Positions 8,633 to 16,754 of a stretch of 64,000 nucleotides of DNA are shown here, piece by piece. Position 1 is the stretch's first letter; the number at the start of each line of letters is the position of its first letter. A program made the translations under genes and the position numbers. The DNA comes from Prevotella sp. (lineage in GTDB: Bacteria > Bacteroidota > Bacteroidia > Bacteroidales > Bacteroidaceae): assembly GCA_017413085.1 (NCBI GenBank), contig JAFPVC010000043.1, forward strand, positions 30,262 to 94,261. Direction: 5' to 3'. The notes beneath the pieces were generated by a model that saw only the letters and a program-made list of their open reading frames with translations, ran no database searches and was not told where the DNA came from.

Positions 8633-8974
8633 ATGTACAATTTAAATGAATTAGCATTTGAGGCAATACTTGAAAACGTAAAGCAATTAAGCAATGGCAA
8701 CCCTTTTATGAAGTTGGCTATTGATAGGGTTTCGTATGAGTATAATAGAGAGCAATACAATGATTGTCTTCGTCATATTGATGATGAAAATAATCAAATC
8801 GCCCACCTTTATAATCAGATAAGTCAACGTGGAGGCTTTATAACTCCTTATGAACAGCAAGAACTACTACGACATATTCAATTGCGAAGTGAATATGAAG
8901 TAAAAAGCATGAAGCATTTCATGGCAGGTGGCAAAGATGCTGGAGATTTAGTGAACAATTTAGTTTCGAGGTGA
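8633..8974 (+). CDS. Unrecognised small protein upstream of the R-M pair
   Basis: A 113-aa protein, helix-rich and polar, with no signal peptide or membrane segment (starts MYNLNELAFEAILENVKQLS). I do not recognise the family. It ends 68 bp before the endonuclease gene on the same strand and follows a good -7 box, so it may be co-transcribed with the restriction genes. The ATG at 8633 was preferred over an upstream ATG at 8564 because the latter would lie before the promoter box. Low GC, as in the rest of the island. Confidence 0.6.
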   Translation: MYNLNELAFEAILENVKQLSNGNPFMKLAIDRVSYEYNREQYNDCLRHIDDENNQIAHLYNQISQRGGFITPYEQQELLRHIQLRSEYEVKSMKHFMAGGKDAGDLVNNLVSR

Positions 8975-9042
8975 AATGCTTCCTTTTTGAGTTAGTGGGT
9001 AAGTCTGAGTTAGAGTGTTTAAAACTATAAAATACAATTATT

Positions 9043-9720
9043 ATGAAGAAGTTAAATAAAGATGAACTTATTAAGAGTGCAGAATCATTCTGCAAACAAG
9101 AAAGTGGAAAATACAGAAAAGAACTGTTTGGCGTGACTGATGGCAAGGCCGTAGGTACATTTGTGGAACATTTATTCCAGGACTATCTTTCCGAACATTA
9201 TGAAATGGAAGTTGGTAGTTCCGCAAATGGCTTGGATTTGCCCTCTGTTAATACTGATATTAAGGTTACGTCTATCAAACAGCCGCAATCCAGCTGCCCG
9301 TTCAAGGATAGCAAGCAGAAAATCTATGGTCTTGGCTACAACCTCATTGTTTTTGTCTATAAGAAGGCCGATGACATGAAACAAAAGAAAGGAATGTTGG
9401 AATTTGTTTCTTGCACTTACATCGATAAGAGCAGAACCGCCGACTACCAAACTACTACAGGCCTTAGGCAAATCATTGAGAACAAAGGAAATGCTGATGA
9501 CATCTTCGCTTTTCTGAATGACCACAAAATCCCTTCGGATGAAGTTACGTTGATGAATATGGCAAAAGATATTCTCAAGAACAAGCCTGCGATAGGTTAT
9601 CTTACTATTTCTAATGCTTTACAATGGAGATTGCAATATGGACGAATCGTTACATTGAATGAGACCGTGGATGGCATATCTCCTATCGTCAAATATGAGG
9701 CTAACATAGAAAATGAGTGA
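9043..9720 (+). CDS. Type II restriction endonuclease (PD-(D/E)XK)
   Basis: A 225-aa protein that should cleave unmethylated DNA at the site protected by the neighbouring methyltransferase. The core reads GTFVEHLFQDYL, then DLPSVNTDIKVTS (the D...(D)xK strand pair of the PD-(D/E)XK fold) and IYGLGYNLIVFVYKK. The rest fits a small orthodox restriction enzyme. Its stop overlaps the methyltransferase start by 8 bp (ATGAGTGA at 9713-9720), a coupling common in restriction-modification operons. I cannot deduce the recognition sequence. AT-rich like its partner, and probably acquired with it. Confidence 0.75.
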   Translation: MKKLNKDELIKSAESFCKQESGKYRKELFGVTDGKAVGTFVEHLFQDYLSEHYEMEVGSSANGLDLPSVNTDIKVTSIKQPQSSCPFKDSKQKIYGLGYNLIVFVYKKADDMKQKKGMLEFVSCTYIDKSRTADYQTTTGLRQIIENKGNADDIFAFLNDHKIPSDEVTLMNMAKDILKNKPAIGYLTISNALQWRLQYGRIVTLNETVDGISPIVKYEANIENE

Positions 9721-11725
9721 GATAGTAGTAAATGAAAAAAAAGGAGAGTATGGTGATTGGCAAACAAACTTGTCACTTGCCTTATCTGTTTGTGAACATA
9801 TAAAAGCCCAAGGAATTCGTCCACAGGTTATAGTGGAGCCTACCTGTGGTCTGGGCAATTTCATTATTGCCGCTTTGCTCACATTTGACTCCATCGAGGA
9901 CGTATATGGTATAGAGATCTACAAGCCATACTTGGATGCCTTGAATGAAAAACTTCAGACTTTCGGAAGTTCATTGGACTACATCAATGTTCATCTTTAC
10001 CATGAGAACATCTTTGATTTTGATTTTAGGAAAATAACAGAAAATGTAAATGGAAGAGTCGTTCTTGCCATTGGAAACCCGCCTTGGGTGACCAATAGCA
10101 AACTTAGCGAGATTGGAAGTGACAATTTACCAATCAAGACTAATTTCAAGAAAACAAAGGGTCTTGAAGCTATTACAGGTAAGGCAAACTTTGACATTGC
10201 AGAATATATCAGCATTCAAATCATCGAAAAGTTCTCTGCTGAGAATGTCCATTTTGCATTTCTTCTAAAGAACTCGGTCATTAAAAATCTGGTATATGAG
10301 CAAAAGGCTGGCAAAGCTTCTTTATCGAATATCGCCCAGTATAACATTGATGCTCAAAAGGAGTTTGGAGTATCTGTGTCTGCTGCGTTATTGTCTATGC
10401 GTCTTTTTGGCGGTCACGAAAGAATCTGTCAAGTTTTCAACTTCTACACGAAATCATTATTAAATAGTTTCGGATGGGTTAAGGACAAATTCGTAGCTGA
10501 TGTGGATAATTATGTCAAGACACAGATGATAGATGGTATATCTCCTTTTACGTGGCGATCAGGCTTGAAACACGATTGTTCTAAGGTAATGGAGTTGTTT
10601 GAGGATAATGGCAAGTATATGAACGGGCTTGGCGAGGTCGTTGACATAGAGGATGAAGTAATCTACCCCCTGATTAAGAGTTCTGATATCAAGGGAAAAG
10701 TAATTTGTCAATCTCGTAAATATGTAATTGTAACACAGCATAGCGCGAATGAGGACACGAAATTGATGAAGGATAAATATCCAAAAGCGTATCATTATTT
10801 GTCGGAACATGCTGAGTTATTGGACAATCGCAAAAGTTCCATCTATAGAGAAAGGCCAAGATTCTGCATGTTTGGCATTGGTGACTATACGTTCAAAAAA
10901 TATAAAGTAATTATTTCGGGCCTTTACAAGCAGACTACTTTTTCTATGGTCTCAGAAATTGACGGGAAAATTGCAGTCTGTGACGACACATGCTATATGC
11001 TTGGTTTCGATGACTACGATGTGGCACGAATTGTACAAGAGATCCTAAATAGTCAGCAAATTCAAGACTTTATGGAATCCATTTGTTTCTACGATGCCAA
11101 GCGAGCAATCAACAAGGATATGCTGATGCGAATAAATCTTTTGCCAGCTCTCAAAACGTTTGATTGTAAGACTATTGGGCTTACGAAGGAAGAAGATGAG
11201 AAAGCATTAAATTTTATTCTCCAACATTGCAATGCCGTAACCGCTCAACAGAGCATTGACTTTGAAGCAGTACGTGCAGAGTACCCGAATGAAATCGTTA
11301 ACCACGAAGAAGATGCGGACAATCCTTTGCTTCAATTAGAGGAGGACAAAAATGTGCTGATAAGCCTCGTCAAGAATGACAATGTGGATTTGTTTCTTGA
11401 TGGTACGGCGCGTATCTATTACACAGGTAAAAAGTTCCCTTCAACCATTGCACTCAACAAATTGTATTATTTTATGCCCTATATCAAGCGACGTGGTATA
11501 CGCGACATTTACATCATCAAGATAGCCCGTGTAGGAAGCAAACATGAAGTCCATCCCGAAGCAGATGAAAACGACTTGCGACTTGTTTTTGAAATCGAGA
11601 AAATAGGAAGATTGTTCGATAAATATAAATCTGTCCATCTCAATATCTGGGATACATTCACAGATACAACAATTAAAAAGATAACTGGAGTAACTAGAAA
11701 AGAAGTGAGAACAGCTATCGGGTAA
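9713..11725 (+). CDS. N6-adenine DNA methyltransferase (Type II R-M)
   Basis: Methylates adenine in the target site of the adjacent endonuclease. The 670-aa protein has the AdoMet motif (IVEPTCGLGNF, about residues 39-50) followed by the catalytic NPPW (about 122-125), the order seen in TaqI-type enzymes. GDWQTNLSLA near the N-terminus is the usual motif X region. The long C-terminal half should hold target recognition. Translationally coupled to the endonuclease by an 8-bp overlap. The last residues (ITGVTRKEVRTAIG) are followed by frame debris, so the natural end could have been trimmed. Confidence 0.85.
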   Translation: MSEIVVNEKKGEYGDWQTNLSLALSVCEHIKAQGIRPQVIVEPTCGLGNFIIAALLTFDSIEDVYGIEIYKPYLDALNEKLQTFGSSLDYINVHLYHENIFDFDFRKITENVNGRVVLAIGNPPWVTNSKLSEIGSDNLPIKTNFKKTKGLEAITGKANFDIAEYISIQIIEKFSAENVHFAFLLKNSVIKNLVYEQKAGKASLSNIAQYNIDAQKEFGVSVSAALLSMRLFGGHERICQVFNFYTKSLLNSFGWVKDKFVADVDNYVKTQMIDGISPFTWRSGLKHDCSKVMELFEDNGKYMNGLGEVVDIEDEVIYPLIKSSDIKGKVICQSRKYVIVTQHSANEDTKLMKDKYPKAYHYLSEHAELLDNRKSSIYRERPRFCMFGIGDYTFKKYKVIISGLYKQTTFSMVSEIDGKIAVCDDTCYMLGFDDYDVARIVQEILNSQQIQDFMESICFYDAKRAINKDMLMRINLLPALKTFDCKTIGLTKEEDEKALNFILQHCNAVTAQQSIDFEAVRAEYPNEIVNHEEDADNPLLQLEEDKNVLISLVKNDNVDLFLDGTARIYYTGKKFPSTIALNKLYYFMPYIKRRGIRDIYIIKIARVGSKHEVHPEADENDLRLVFEIEKIGRLFDKYKSVHLNIWDTFTDTTIKKITGVTRKEVRTAIG

Positions 11726-12033
11726 AATCTCAAGAAGAACGAGGAGCGTGAGTGGAAATAAATACAGAATCTCAAGAGCATGTTCTGTGGGGAGGAGAAG
11801 AACTATGTGATTTCCTACGTGTCGACCGAATTGTTGGAAGAATGTTGGTAGAGATTAACGAAGAAGGAATAAAATGGGAAAGGAAGAACCTCGATGGTTT
11901 GTAAGATGATCAATCCGACCAATTTTACCTAATCCAACCGTCAATCCGACCGTTTTAATGGCATTCCCCAGTCCATCCGACCATTTCCCTGATTCCTGTT
12001 ATATTATTAGTTCAATGAAGATATTGTAAAAAA
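11726..12033. other. Intergenic debris with a short repeated motif
   Basis: About 300 bp without an intact gene. A frame with internal stops still reads LKSMFCGEEKNYVISYVST and LLEECW, probably a gene fragment of unknown family. AATCCGACC or ATCCGACC occurs three times between about 11911 and 11983, with a fourth weaker copy (AATCCAACC). Confidence 0.5.
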
Positions 12034-13092
12034 ATGAAGAAGTATTATCGAAAAATAGTATTTACAAATTCAAATATAAAAGCGGGGTTTAGATTTGAAG
12101 ACAGATTTCAAATCTTACCTATCAATATGGGTGGGAAACCTCAGAATCCCTGTGCACGACATTTCCCTCTTTATTTGGAATATACAATAGAATTTTCAAA
12201 CGGAGAACCTAAAGATATTTTCGAATTAGGGGCGATTCGTATAAACAAAGAGAAGGAAATACTGAATTTGCTTTCTTGTTTGACCAATCATAGATTCTTT
12301 AATTATGACTCATCTATGATGGGATGGGGTATCATCTTGCCTAATAAACTATATGATGATATGACAGAAGAAGAAAAGAAGAATTTCAACAATCAAGAAA
12401 GTCAATTATTTTTGGGTGGATATATCTATAAAGGGCTGAAAGAGGATATGCAAATAGATCATTTTTCAGATTTAAAAGAGGAAATCGTATGCAAGGAGGC
12501 CAGAATGCATGAATATTATACAGATGATCCTGTTGATGATTTCCAACATGAAATATCGTTCCCAAACACTATAAGTTCAGCACTCTACTATTATTTCAAT
12601 CTTTCACAGAAAACAAGGGAGAAGGTTAATTCCTGTATTTATTTAGCATGTGACGGGATGGATATATCTGCACAAAAAAGAAGTTTGTCTTTCCTTTCTT
12701 ATGTTTCAGCAATTGAAGGACTTGTTGACTTAGATGTAAATGATGATGAGATTCAATTTGAATGCAAAAGTTGCCAATCAATCAAATCATCTCCCTATAC
12801 TTGTCCTCAATGTGGACGACCTATTTGGGGTGTCAAACAGAAATTTGTCAACTTCCTATCTAAATTTGTAGCTGGTAGTGAGAAATCACAGAAGATATAT
12901 AAAGATATTTATAATCTTCGGAGTAAAATGACTCATACAGGTAAACTCTTTTTAAGCGATTACGAATTATCTTTTAGTGAAAAACCGAATGTAAAGAATG
13001 AAGATGATTGGCTAATGAGGCTTAAGACTCTTCAATTATTCAGAATATCACTAGATTGTTGGTTGAGGTATCCAAAGAAGAAGAAACAATAG
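12034..13092 (+). CDS. ApeA-like HEPN protein with zinc ribbon (putative defence)
   Basis: A 352-aa soluble protein. The C-terminal third holds a four-Cys zinc ribbon (CKSC...CPQC, about residues 247-262) followed by YNLRSKMTHTG near 295. The latter is the Rx4H RNase motif in the context typical of HEPN domains of ApeA-like proteins (lRSkivHG). Before it, SFLSYVSAIEGLVDL is the usual helix at the start of that domain. ApeA-type proteins act in phage defence by abortive RNA cleavage. Here the neighbours are a restriction-modification pair and an XRE regulator, which supports a defence role. The N-terminal 200 residues are not recognised. Function is inferred from the motif and setting. Confidence 0.6.
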   Translation: MKKYYRKIVFTNSNIKAGFRFEDRFQILPINMGGKPQNPCARHFPLYLEYTIEFSNGEPKDIFELGAIRINKEKEILNLLSCLTNHRFFNYDSSMMGWGIILPNKLYDDMTEEEKKNFNNQESQLFLGGYIYKGLKEDMQIDHFSDLKEEIVCKEARMHEYYTDDPVDDFQHEISFPNTISSALYYYFNLSQKTREKVNSCIYLACDGMDISAQKRSLSFLSYVSAIEGLVDLDVNDDEIQFECKSCQSIKSSPYTCPQCGRPIWGVKQKFVNFLSKFVAGSEKSQKIYKDIYNLRSKMTHTGKLFLSDYELSFSEKPNVKNEDDWLMRLKTLQLFRISLDCWLRYPKKKKQ

Positions 13093-13116
13093 AATAAATA
13101 TAAATAGAGCATTATC

Positions 13117-13404
13117 ATGATATTTGGAAAGAAAATAAAAGAACTCAGAGAAGAGCGAGGATTGCTGCAACGACAATTGTCTGCGGCATTAGAGATTGAT
13201 ACACCTATGTATAGTAAAATAGAACGTGGTGAGAGAAAGGCAAAACGTAGCCAGATTCCTATCATGGCTAAGCTCTTCGGAGTGGGCGAAAAGGAACTGC
13301 TTACTATTTGGTTAGCAGACAAAGTCCTTGATACCGTAGAAGATGCAAGTGAAGTGAAAAATGATGCTATCGCTTACGTCCAAAACGAGATTGAGAATGA
13401 ATAG
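13117..13404 (+). CDS. XRE-family helix-turn-helix regulator
   Basis: A 95-aa DNA-binding protein. The helix-turn-helix spans about residues 5-60 (IKELREERGLLQRQLSAAL, then YSKIERGERKAKRSQI), the Cro/CI fold. Such short XRE proteins commonly accompany restriction-modification genes and time their expression. It starts 24 bp after the HEPN gene and may share its transcript. What it controls is not visible. Confidence 0.8.
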   Translation: MIFGKKIKELREERGLLQRQLSAALEIDTPMYSKIERGERKAKRSQIPIMAKLFGVGEKELLTIWLADKVLDTVEDASEVKNDAIAYVQNEIENE

Positions 13405-13509
13405 TAACATTTATATTAGTGCAGATTATTCAAGAGAGCATGCTGCTCAATTCAAATCTTCATCAATGCAAGTACCGACACACCGGATGTCGGAGACCAT
13501 GACGGAGAC

Positions 13510-13722
13510 ATGTCGGAGACGAAACTCACTGAGCGTCAGCAGAAAATCCTCAATCTCATCAAAGAGCCTCCGACAATAACAGGCAAACAAATGTCGGAGA
13601 CTTTGTCGGTGAGCCAGCGCACCATCGAACGTGACCTCTCTGCTTTACAGAAGCATGACGTTTTGAAGCGTGAAGGCAAGGATAATGATGGTAAGTGGGT
13701 TATAATTTCTGTTAGTCACTGA
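13510..13722 (+). pseudogene. C-terminal winged-helix fragment of an ATP-binding (AlbA_2-type) protein
   Basis: The 70-aa frame reads LTERQQKILNLIKEPPTITG, then MSETLSVSQRTIERDLSALQ, a DeoR-like winged helix. It is the usual C-terminal end of AlbA_2/Schlafen-like ATP-binding proteins, which are several hundred residues long. Here only this end remains. The preceding 110 bp contain a repeated TGTCGGAGA motif and no compatible N-terminal part. It might still make a small DNA-binding protein from the ATG at 13510. Confidence 0.55.
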
Positions 13723-13747
13723 TTTGATTTAGCCCAATTCCATTAGC

Positions 13748-14848
13748 ATGACTTTATTTGAAGGAGAACAGAATGGCAGATATGAGACAGACCATCTACA
13801 TATGGTTCTGAATGAACATATTGATTTTACTGAAGAGGGGTTAAGTGACGATAGGAAATATAGCATTTTTGTGCATGAGTATGTGCACTACTATCAACAT
13901 TTTGCGACTTTATACGGCTCTCAATTCTGTAAAATGGCAAACCTGCTCTTTATTGAAACAAGAGCATTTTTGGAAGGTGCGGATAAAGTTGTAATGCCAT
14001 TTGGAATATGGGAGCACAACGAAGGAATTTCTCGTTATAGAAACCGTGTAAAAGCGGTGTGCGGTAGCAAAAGTTGTAGCCATATTGTGGGTGATGTTGA
14101 GATTGATAGACGAGAAATACGAATTGCAGAAGAAGAGAAGAAAGCAGTTAAGATAGGTGTATATGACTATACCGAAGATGAAGCGTATGAGGACGGCTTC
14201 AATTTTGGCTATTATTGTATTATTGAGAGCATGGCTCATTTGATTCAAAGGAAGATTTGGCCGGAGGTTGAGCATAATCAAATTCCATATGAATCTGCTG
14301 AAATCATTTGTAAATACTGGTATCCAGAAATAGAAGATGATGAATTGCAGATTATTACTATTTGTATGTGTGCTTTAATGTATGATAACCCTGGAGTGGG
14401 GTTCTTTACAGCTATCGATTTTGCCAAGAATCATTCTGGTCTAAAAGGAGTTGAATTATTCAAGGAATTCATCCAAACTTCTTCCGTGGCATATAAAAAC
14501 GAAAAATGTTCAATGGATTATACAGGGCAGAACATGCTTAATGAATATAAAGAGTCATTACAGTTCATGTGTGGGTGTACTTTAGAATACTATGACAAAG
14601 TAATTGATAGCTTTATACAAGATTATGAATCTGGCTTCTGCGGCTTACTAATGTGGCTATATACAGGCGATATAAAAGACAGAAAACAATTCATGACACT
14701 GGTAAATGCATATGGCTTACCATATTGTATCATGATTTGCAAAATGCCGTATTTATCCATTTTTTGTAGTTTACAAAAGTTAAATGCGTTAAATCTTCAT
14801 CTTTTTCAATCTATTCAGAATTCTCGTCACCACTTTTCTACCGTTTAA
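13748..14848 (+). CDS. Putative zinc metallopeptidase-like protein (HEYVH)
   Basis: A 366-aa protein with HEYVHYYQHF at residues 43-52, an HExxH zinc-protease motif in a helix that continues with aromatic residues. A later acidic, helix-rich region (YEDGFNFGYYCIIESMAHLI) could supply the third ligand, since it contains E and H on one helix. No signal peptide, so probably cytoplasmic. I do not recognise a named family. It lies at the end of the first accessory island, 25 bp after the winged-helix fragment, and has the island's low GC. A protease partner for a defence or toxin system is conceivable but not shown. Confidence 0.55.
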   Translation: MTLFEGEQNGRYETDHLHMVLNEHIDFTEEGLSDDRKYSIFVHEYVHYYQHFATLYGSQFCKMANLLFIETRAFLEGADKVVMPFGIWEHNEGISRYRNRVKAVCGSKSCSHIVGDVEIDRREIRIAEEEKKAVKIGVYDYTEDEAYEDGFNFGYYCIIESMAHLIQRKIWPEVEHNQIPYESAEIICKYWYPEIEDDELQIITICMCALMYDNPGVGFFTAIDFAKNHSGLKGVELFKEFIQTSSVAYKNEKCSMDYTGQNMLNEYKESLQFMCGCTLEYYDKVIDSFIQDYESGFCGLLMWLYTGDIKDRKQFMTLVNAYGLPYCIMICKMPYLSIFCSLQKLNALNLHLFQSIQNSRHHFSTV

Positions 14849-14877
14849 CTTGCAAATCACTGATATAAAGTAATTTG

Positions 14878-15174
14878 CAAATACGATGCCTGAACAAAAA
14901 AGATTGTTTATTGTATGTTCCTTCAGAAAGCATCACGGCATACAAAAATGCTGACGGATGGAAAGATTTCGACAATATCAAGGCCATACCGACTGGCGAC
15001 TGTAATTCTGATGGAGGTATCACCATGGCGGATGCCAACGCAGTGGTGAATTATTTCCTGGCCACAGACAAGCCGGAGGATTTCAACGAAGATGCCGCCG
15101 ACGTGAACTGTGACGGACAAGTCACCATGGCAGATGCCAATATGATAGTGAATATGTTCCTGGGAGGGAAGTAG
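14878..15174 (+). pseudogene. C-terminal fragment of a BspA-like protein with dockerin-type repeats
   Basis: The frame opens inside a BspA-type leucine-rich-repeat end (CLLYVPSESITAYKNADGWK). It continues with two dockerin-like calcium-binding repeats, GDCNSDGGITMADANAVVNY and ADVNCDGQVTMADANMIVNM, then a stop. Whole BspA proteins have a signal peptide and many repeats; all of that is missing. Base composition is GC-richer than the island before it, so the junction near 14880 looks like the edge where foreign DNA replaced most of a resident gene. TTGCAAAT occurs on both sides of the junction (14850 and 14873). Confidence 0.7.
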
Positions 15175-15243
15175 AATTGAAGAATTGAAAGATTGAAGAA
15201 TTGAAGAACTGAAGGATTGAAAAGTTGAAAGATTGAAGAGTTA
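15175..15243. repeat. Low-complexity ATTGAAGA-type tandem repeat
   Basis: A run of degenerate 8-to-9-bp units of the form GAATTGAAGA or GATTGAAGA. Similar tracts lie at 16560-16600 and, as GAAGAGTGAAGAAT, at 44741-44770 and 49640-49670. They sit just outside gene ends. Confidence 0.8.
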
Positions 15244-15249
15244 AACTAA

Positions 15250-15285
15250 AATCGGTGATGCTCCAGATGTGGTGCATCACCGATT
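15250..15285. terminator. Terminator hairpin
   Basis: AATCGGTGATGC (15250-15261) pairs perfectly with GCATCACCGATT (15274-15285). It lies between the BspA fragment on the plus strand and the end of the permease gene on the minus strand, and can serve both. Confidence 0.75.
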
Positions 15286-15327
15286 ATTCTATATCCTGTA
15301 TAAAAAAGGAGAGGGCAGGATTTATGC

Positions 15328-16548
15328 TTAGGCTGTTTTTACTTGTCGTGCAGGATAAAGCACTGACACGAATCCTACGGCTACGACGGTTAGGAAAATC
15401 AGTGCCACGTCGGAGTAATGTACGCTGACGGGGTAGGCGTCTACGACAAAAGCACCGCTTGACTGACCGAGGCTTACCAAGCCGAACTGCTGTTGCAACA
15501 GGCAGAGCAACAGTCCCAGTGCAACGCCGACAACGGCGCCAATGATGCTGATGAGCCATCCCTCAAATATGAATATACGCTTTATCAGCGATGGGCGTGC
15601 ACCGAGGGCGCGCAGAGTCGCAGCATCATTCTTTTTGTCGATAATAAGCATAGACAGTGAACCGATGATGTTGAAGCACGCCACAACGAGTATAAAGGTG
15701 AGGAATATGTAGGCCATCAGCTTTTCTATCTTCATGATGTTGAAAGTCTCAGCCTGCTGCTCGTAACGGTCCATGATGCGGAACTTGCTTCCTGCAATCT
15801 GTGTTAATTCTTTTTTGGCAGCAGCAGCATCAGTACCGGCTTTCAGTTTTATTTCAAGACGCGATATCTCGCCATCGCGCATGAAGAGGGAACGGGCGAA
15901 ATCAATGCTCGTCAGTATGTAGTCCTTGTCGTATTTGCCCTGTTGCACGGCAAAGACCACGCCGGGCGAGAGTAGGGAGTCGGCAACGAAACCCTCCATT
16001 GGGTTCATCATGTCGAGCTGTCCCTCCCTGTTTGGTGCATACACATGCAGGTAGCCCTGATATTGTGCCGACATGTTGAGCTGCTGAGCCAGCCGTATGC
16101 CTGGTATGCCGTATTGCAGGTCGGCAGCGTGCAGGTCGAAAGAACCGTCCCCATAGCATATATCACGGATATGAGTGAGTTTTTCGAAATTGTCGTCAAC
16201 TCCCTTGATATGAACCATTGCCTGCTGGTCGCCGTAGATAGCGAGAGCCTGATCCTCTATTGATTCGCTATACATCTCGACGCAGGAGGCATGCTTCAGT
16301 TTCTCTATTACGGGATCGTTGGCAGCGCAGGCCTTGCCTTCTGCCGGCACGACGGCTATTTGTGGGTCGAATGCAGTGAAGAATGTAGCGACCAGGTCGC
16401 TGAAACCATTAAATACGCTCATTACCACCACCATGGCCATAGTGGCTACTGCCACACCCGTTACGGAGATGGCGGAGATGACATTGATTACGTTGGTGCT
16501 TTTCTTCGAGAATAGGTAACGGCGCGCTATGTAGAATGCTGTGCTCAC
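15328..16548 (-). CDS. LolC/LolE-like ABC transporter permease
   Basis: A 406-aa inner membrane protein of the FtsX/MacB permease class. It has one N-terminal membrane segment (about residues 22-48, after FIARRYLFSKK-like residues), a large periplasmic domain, then three segments near 275-300, 320-350 and 375-398. IDKKNDAATLRALGA is the cytoplasmic coupling loop. The length fits LolC/LolE, which release lipoproteins from the inner membrane for transport to the outer membrane. No ATPase gene lies next to it. A -7 box on the same strand is at 16635-16642 and a terminator follows the stop. LolC or LolE cannot be told apart; Bacteroidetes often have one such permease. Confidence 0.8.
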   Translation of the reverse strand: MSTAFYIARRYLFSKKSTNVINVISAISVTGVAVATMAMVVVMSVFNGFSDLVATFFTAFDPQIAVVPAEGKACAANDPVIEKLKHASCVEMYSESIEDQALAIYGDQQAMVHIKGVDDNFEKLTHIRDICYGDGSFDLHAADLQYGIPGIRLAQQLNMSAQYQGYLHVYAPNREGQLDMMNPMEGFVADSLLSPGVVFAVQQGKYDKDYILTSIDFARSLFMRDGEISRLEIKLKAGTDAAAAKKELTQIAGSKFRIMDRYEQQAETFNIMKIEKLMAYIFLTFILVVACFNIIGSLSMLIIDKKNDAATLRALGARPSLIKRIFIFEGWLISIIGAVVGVALGLLLCLLQQQFGLVSLGQSSGAFVVDAYPVSVHYSDVALIFLTVVAVGFVSVLYPARQVKTA

Positions 16549-16634
16549 TTTTTATTTAGAGAATTGAAGAATTAAAGAATTGTAGAATTGAAGAGTTTAT
16601 GAATAGAAGTGCAGGGGCATCTTGTTTTTCCATG

Positions 16635-16642
16635 CAAAAATA
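16635..16642 (-). promoter_or_regulatory. -7 box (TATTTTTG) for the permease
   Basis: On the minus strand TATTTTTG fits TAnnTTTG, about 90 bp before the permease start. The leader between contains the ATTGAAGA-type repeat. Confidence 0.5.
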
Positions 16643-16713
16643 CTATAAAATATTCAGATATACAAATAATACTTGTTTTTATGTGGCATTTATTTAAAAA
16701 CGAGGCTTAAAAC

Positions 16714-16745
16714 TTTGCATAAGTGACGGAAAAAACGTAACTTTG
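16714..16745 (+). promoter_or_regulatory. Full Bacteroidetes promoter before the MsbA-like exporter
   Basis: TTTG (16714-16717) and TAACTTTG (16738-16745) are 20 bp apart, the ideal spacing. The ATG at 16755 is only 9 bp after the box, so the mRNA should have almost no leader. Confidence 0.8.
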
Positions 16746-16754
16746 CACTCAAGT

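Noticed and set aside
14878-15174. Cellulosome-type dockerin
   Set aside because: Dockerin-like calcium repeats are common in secreted Bacteroidales proteins; no cohesin or scaffoldin is visible and the gene is a fragment.
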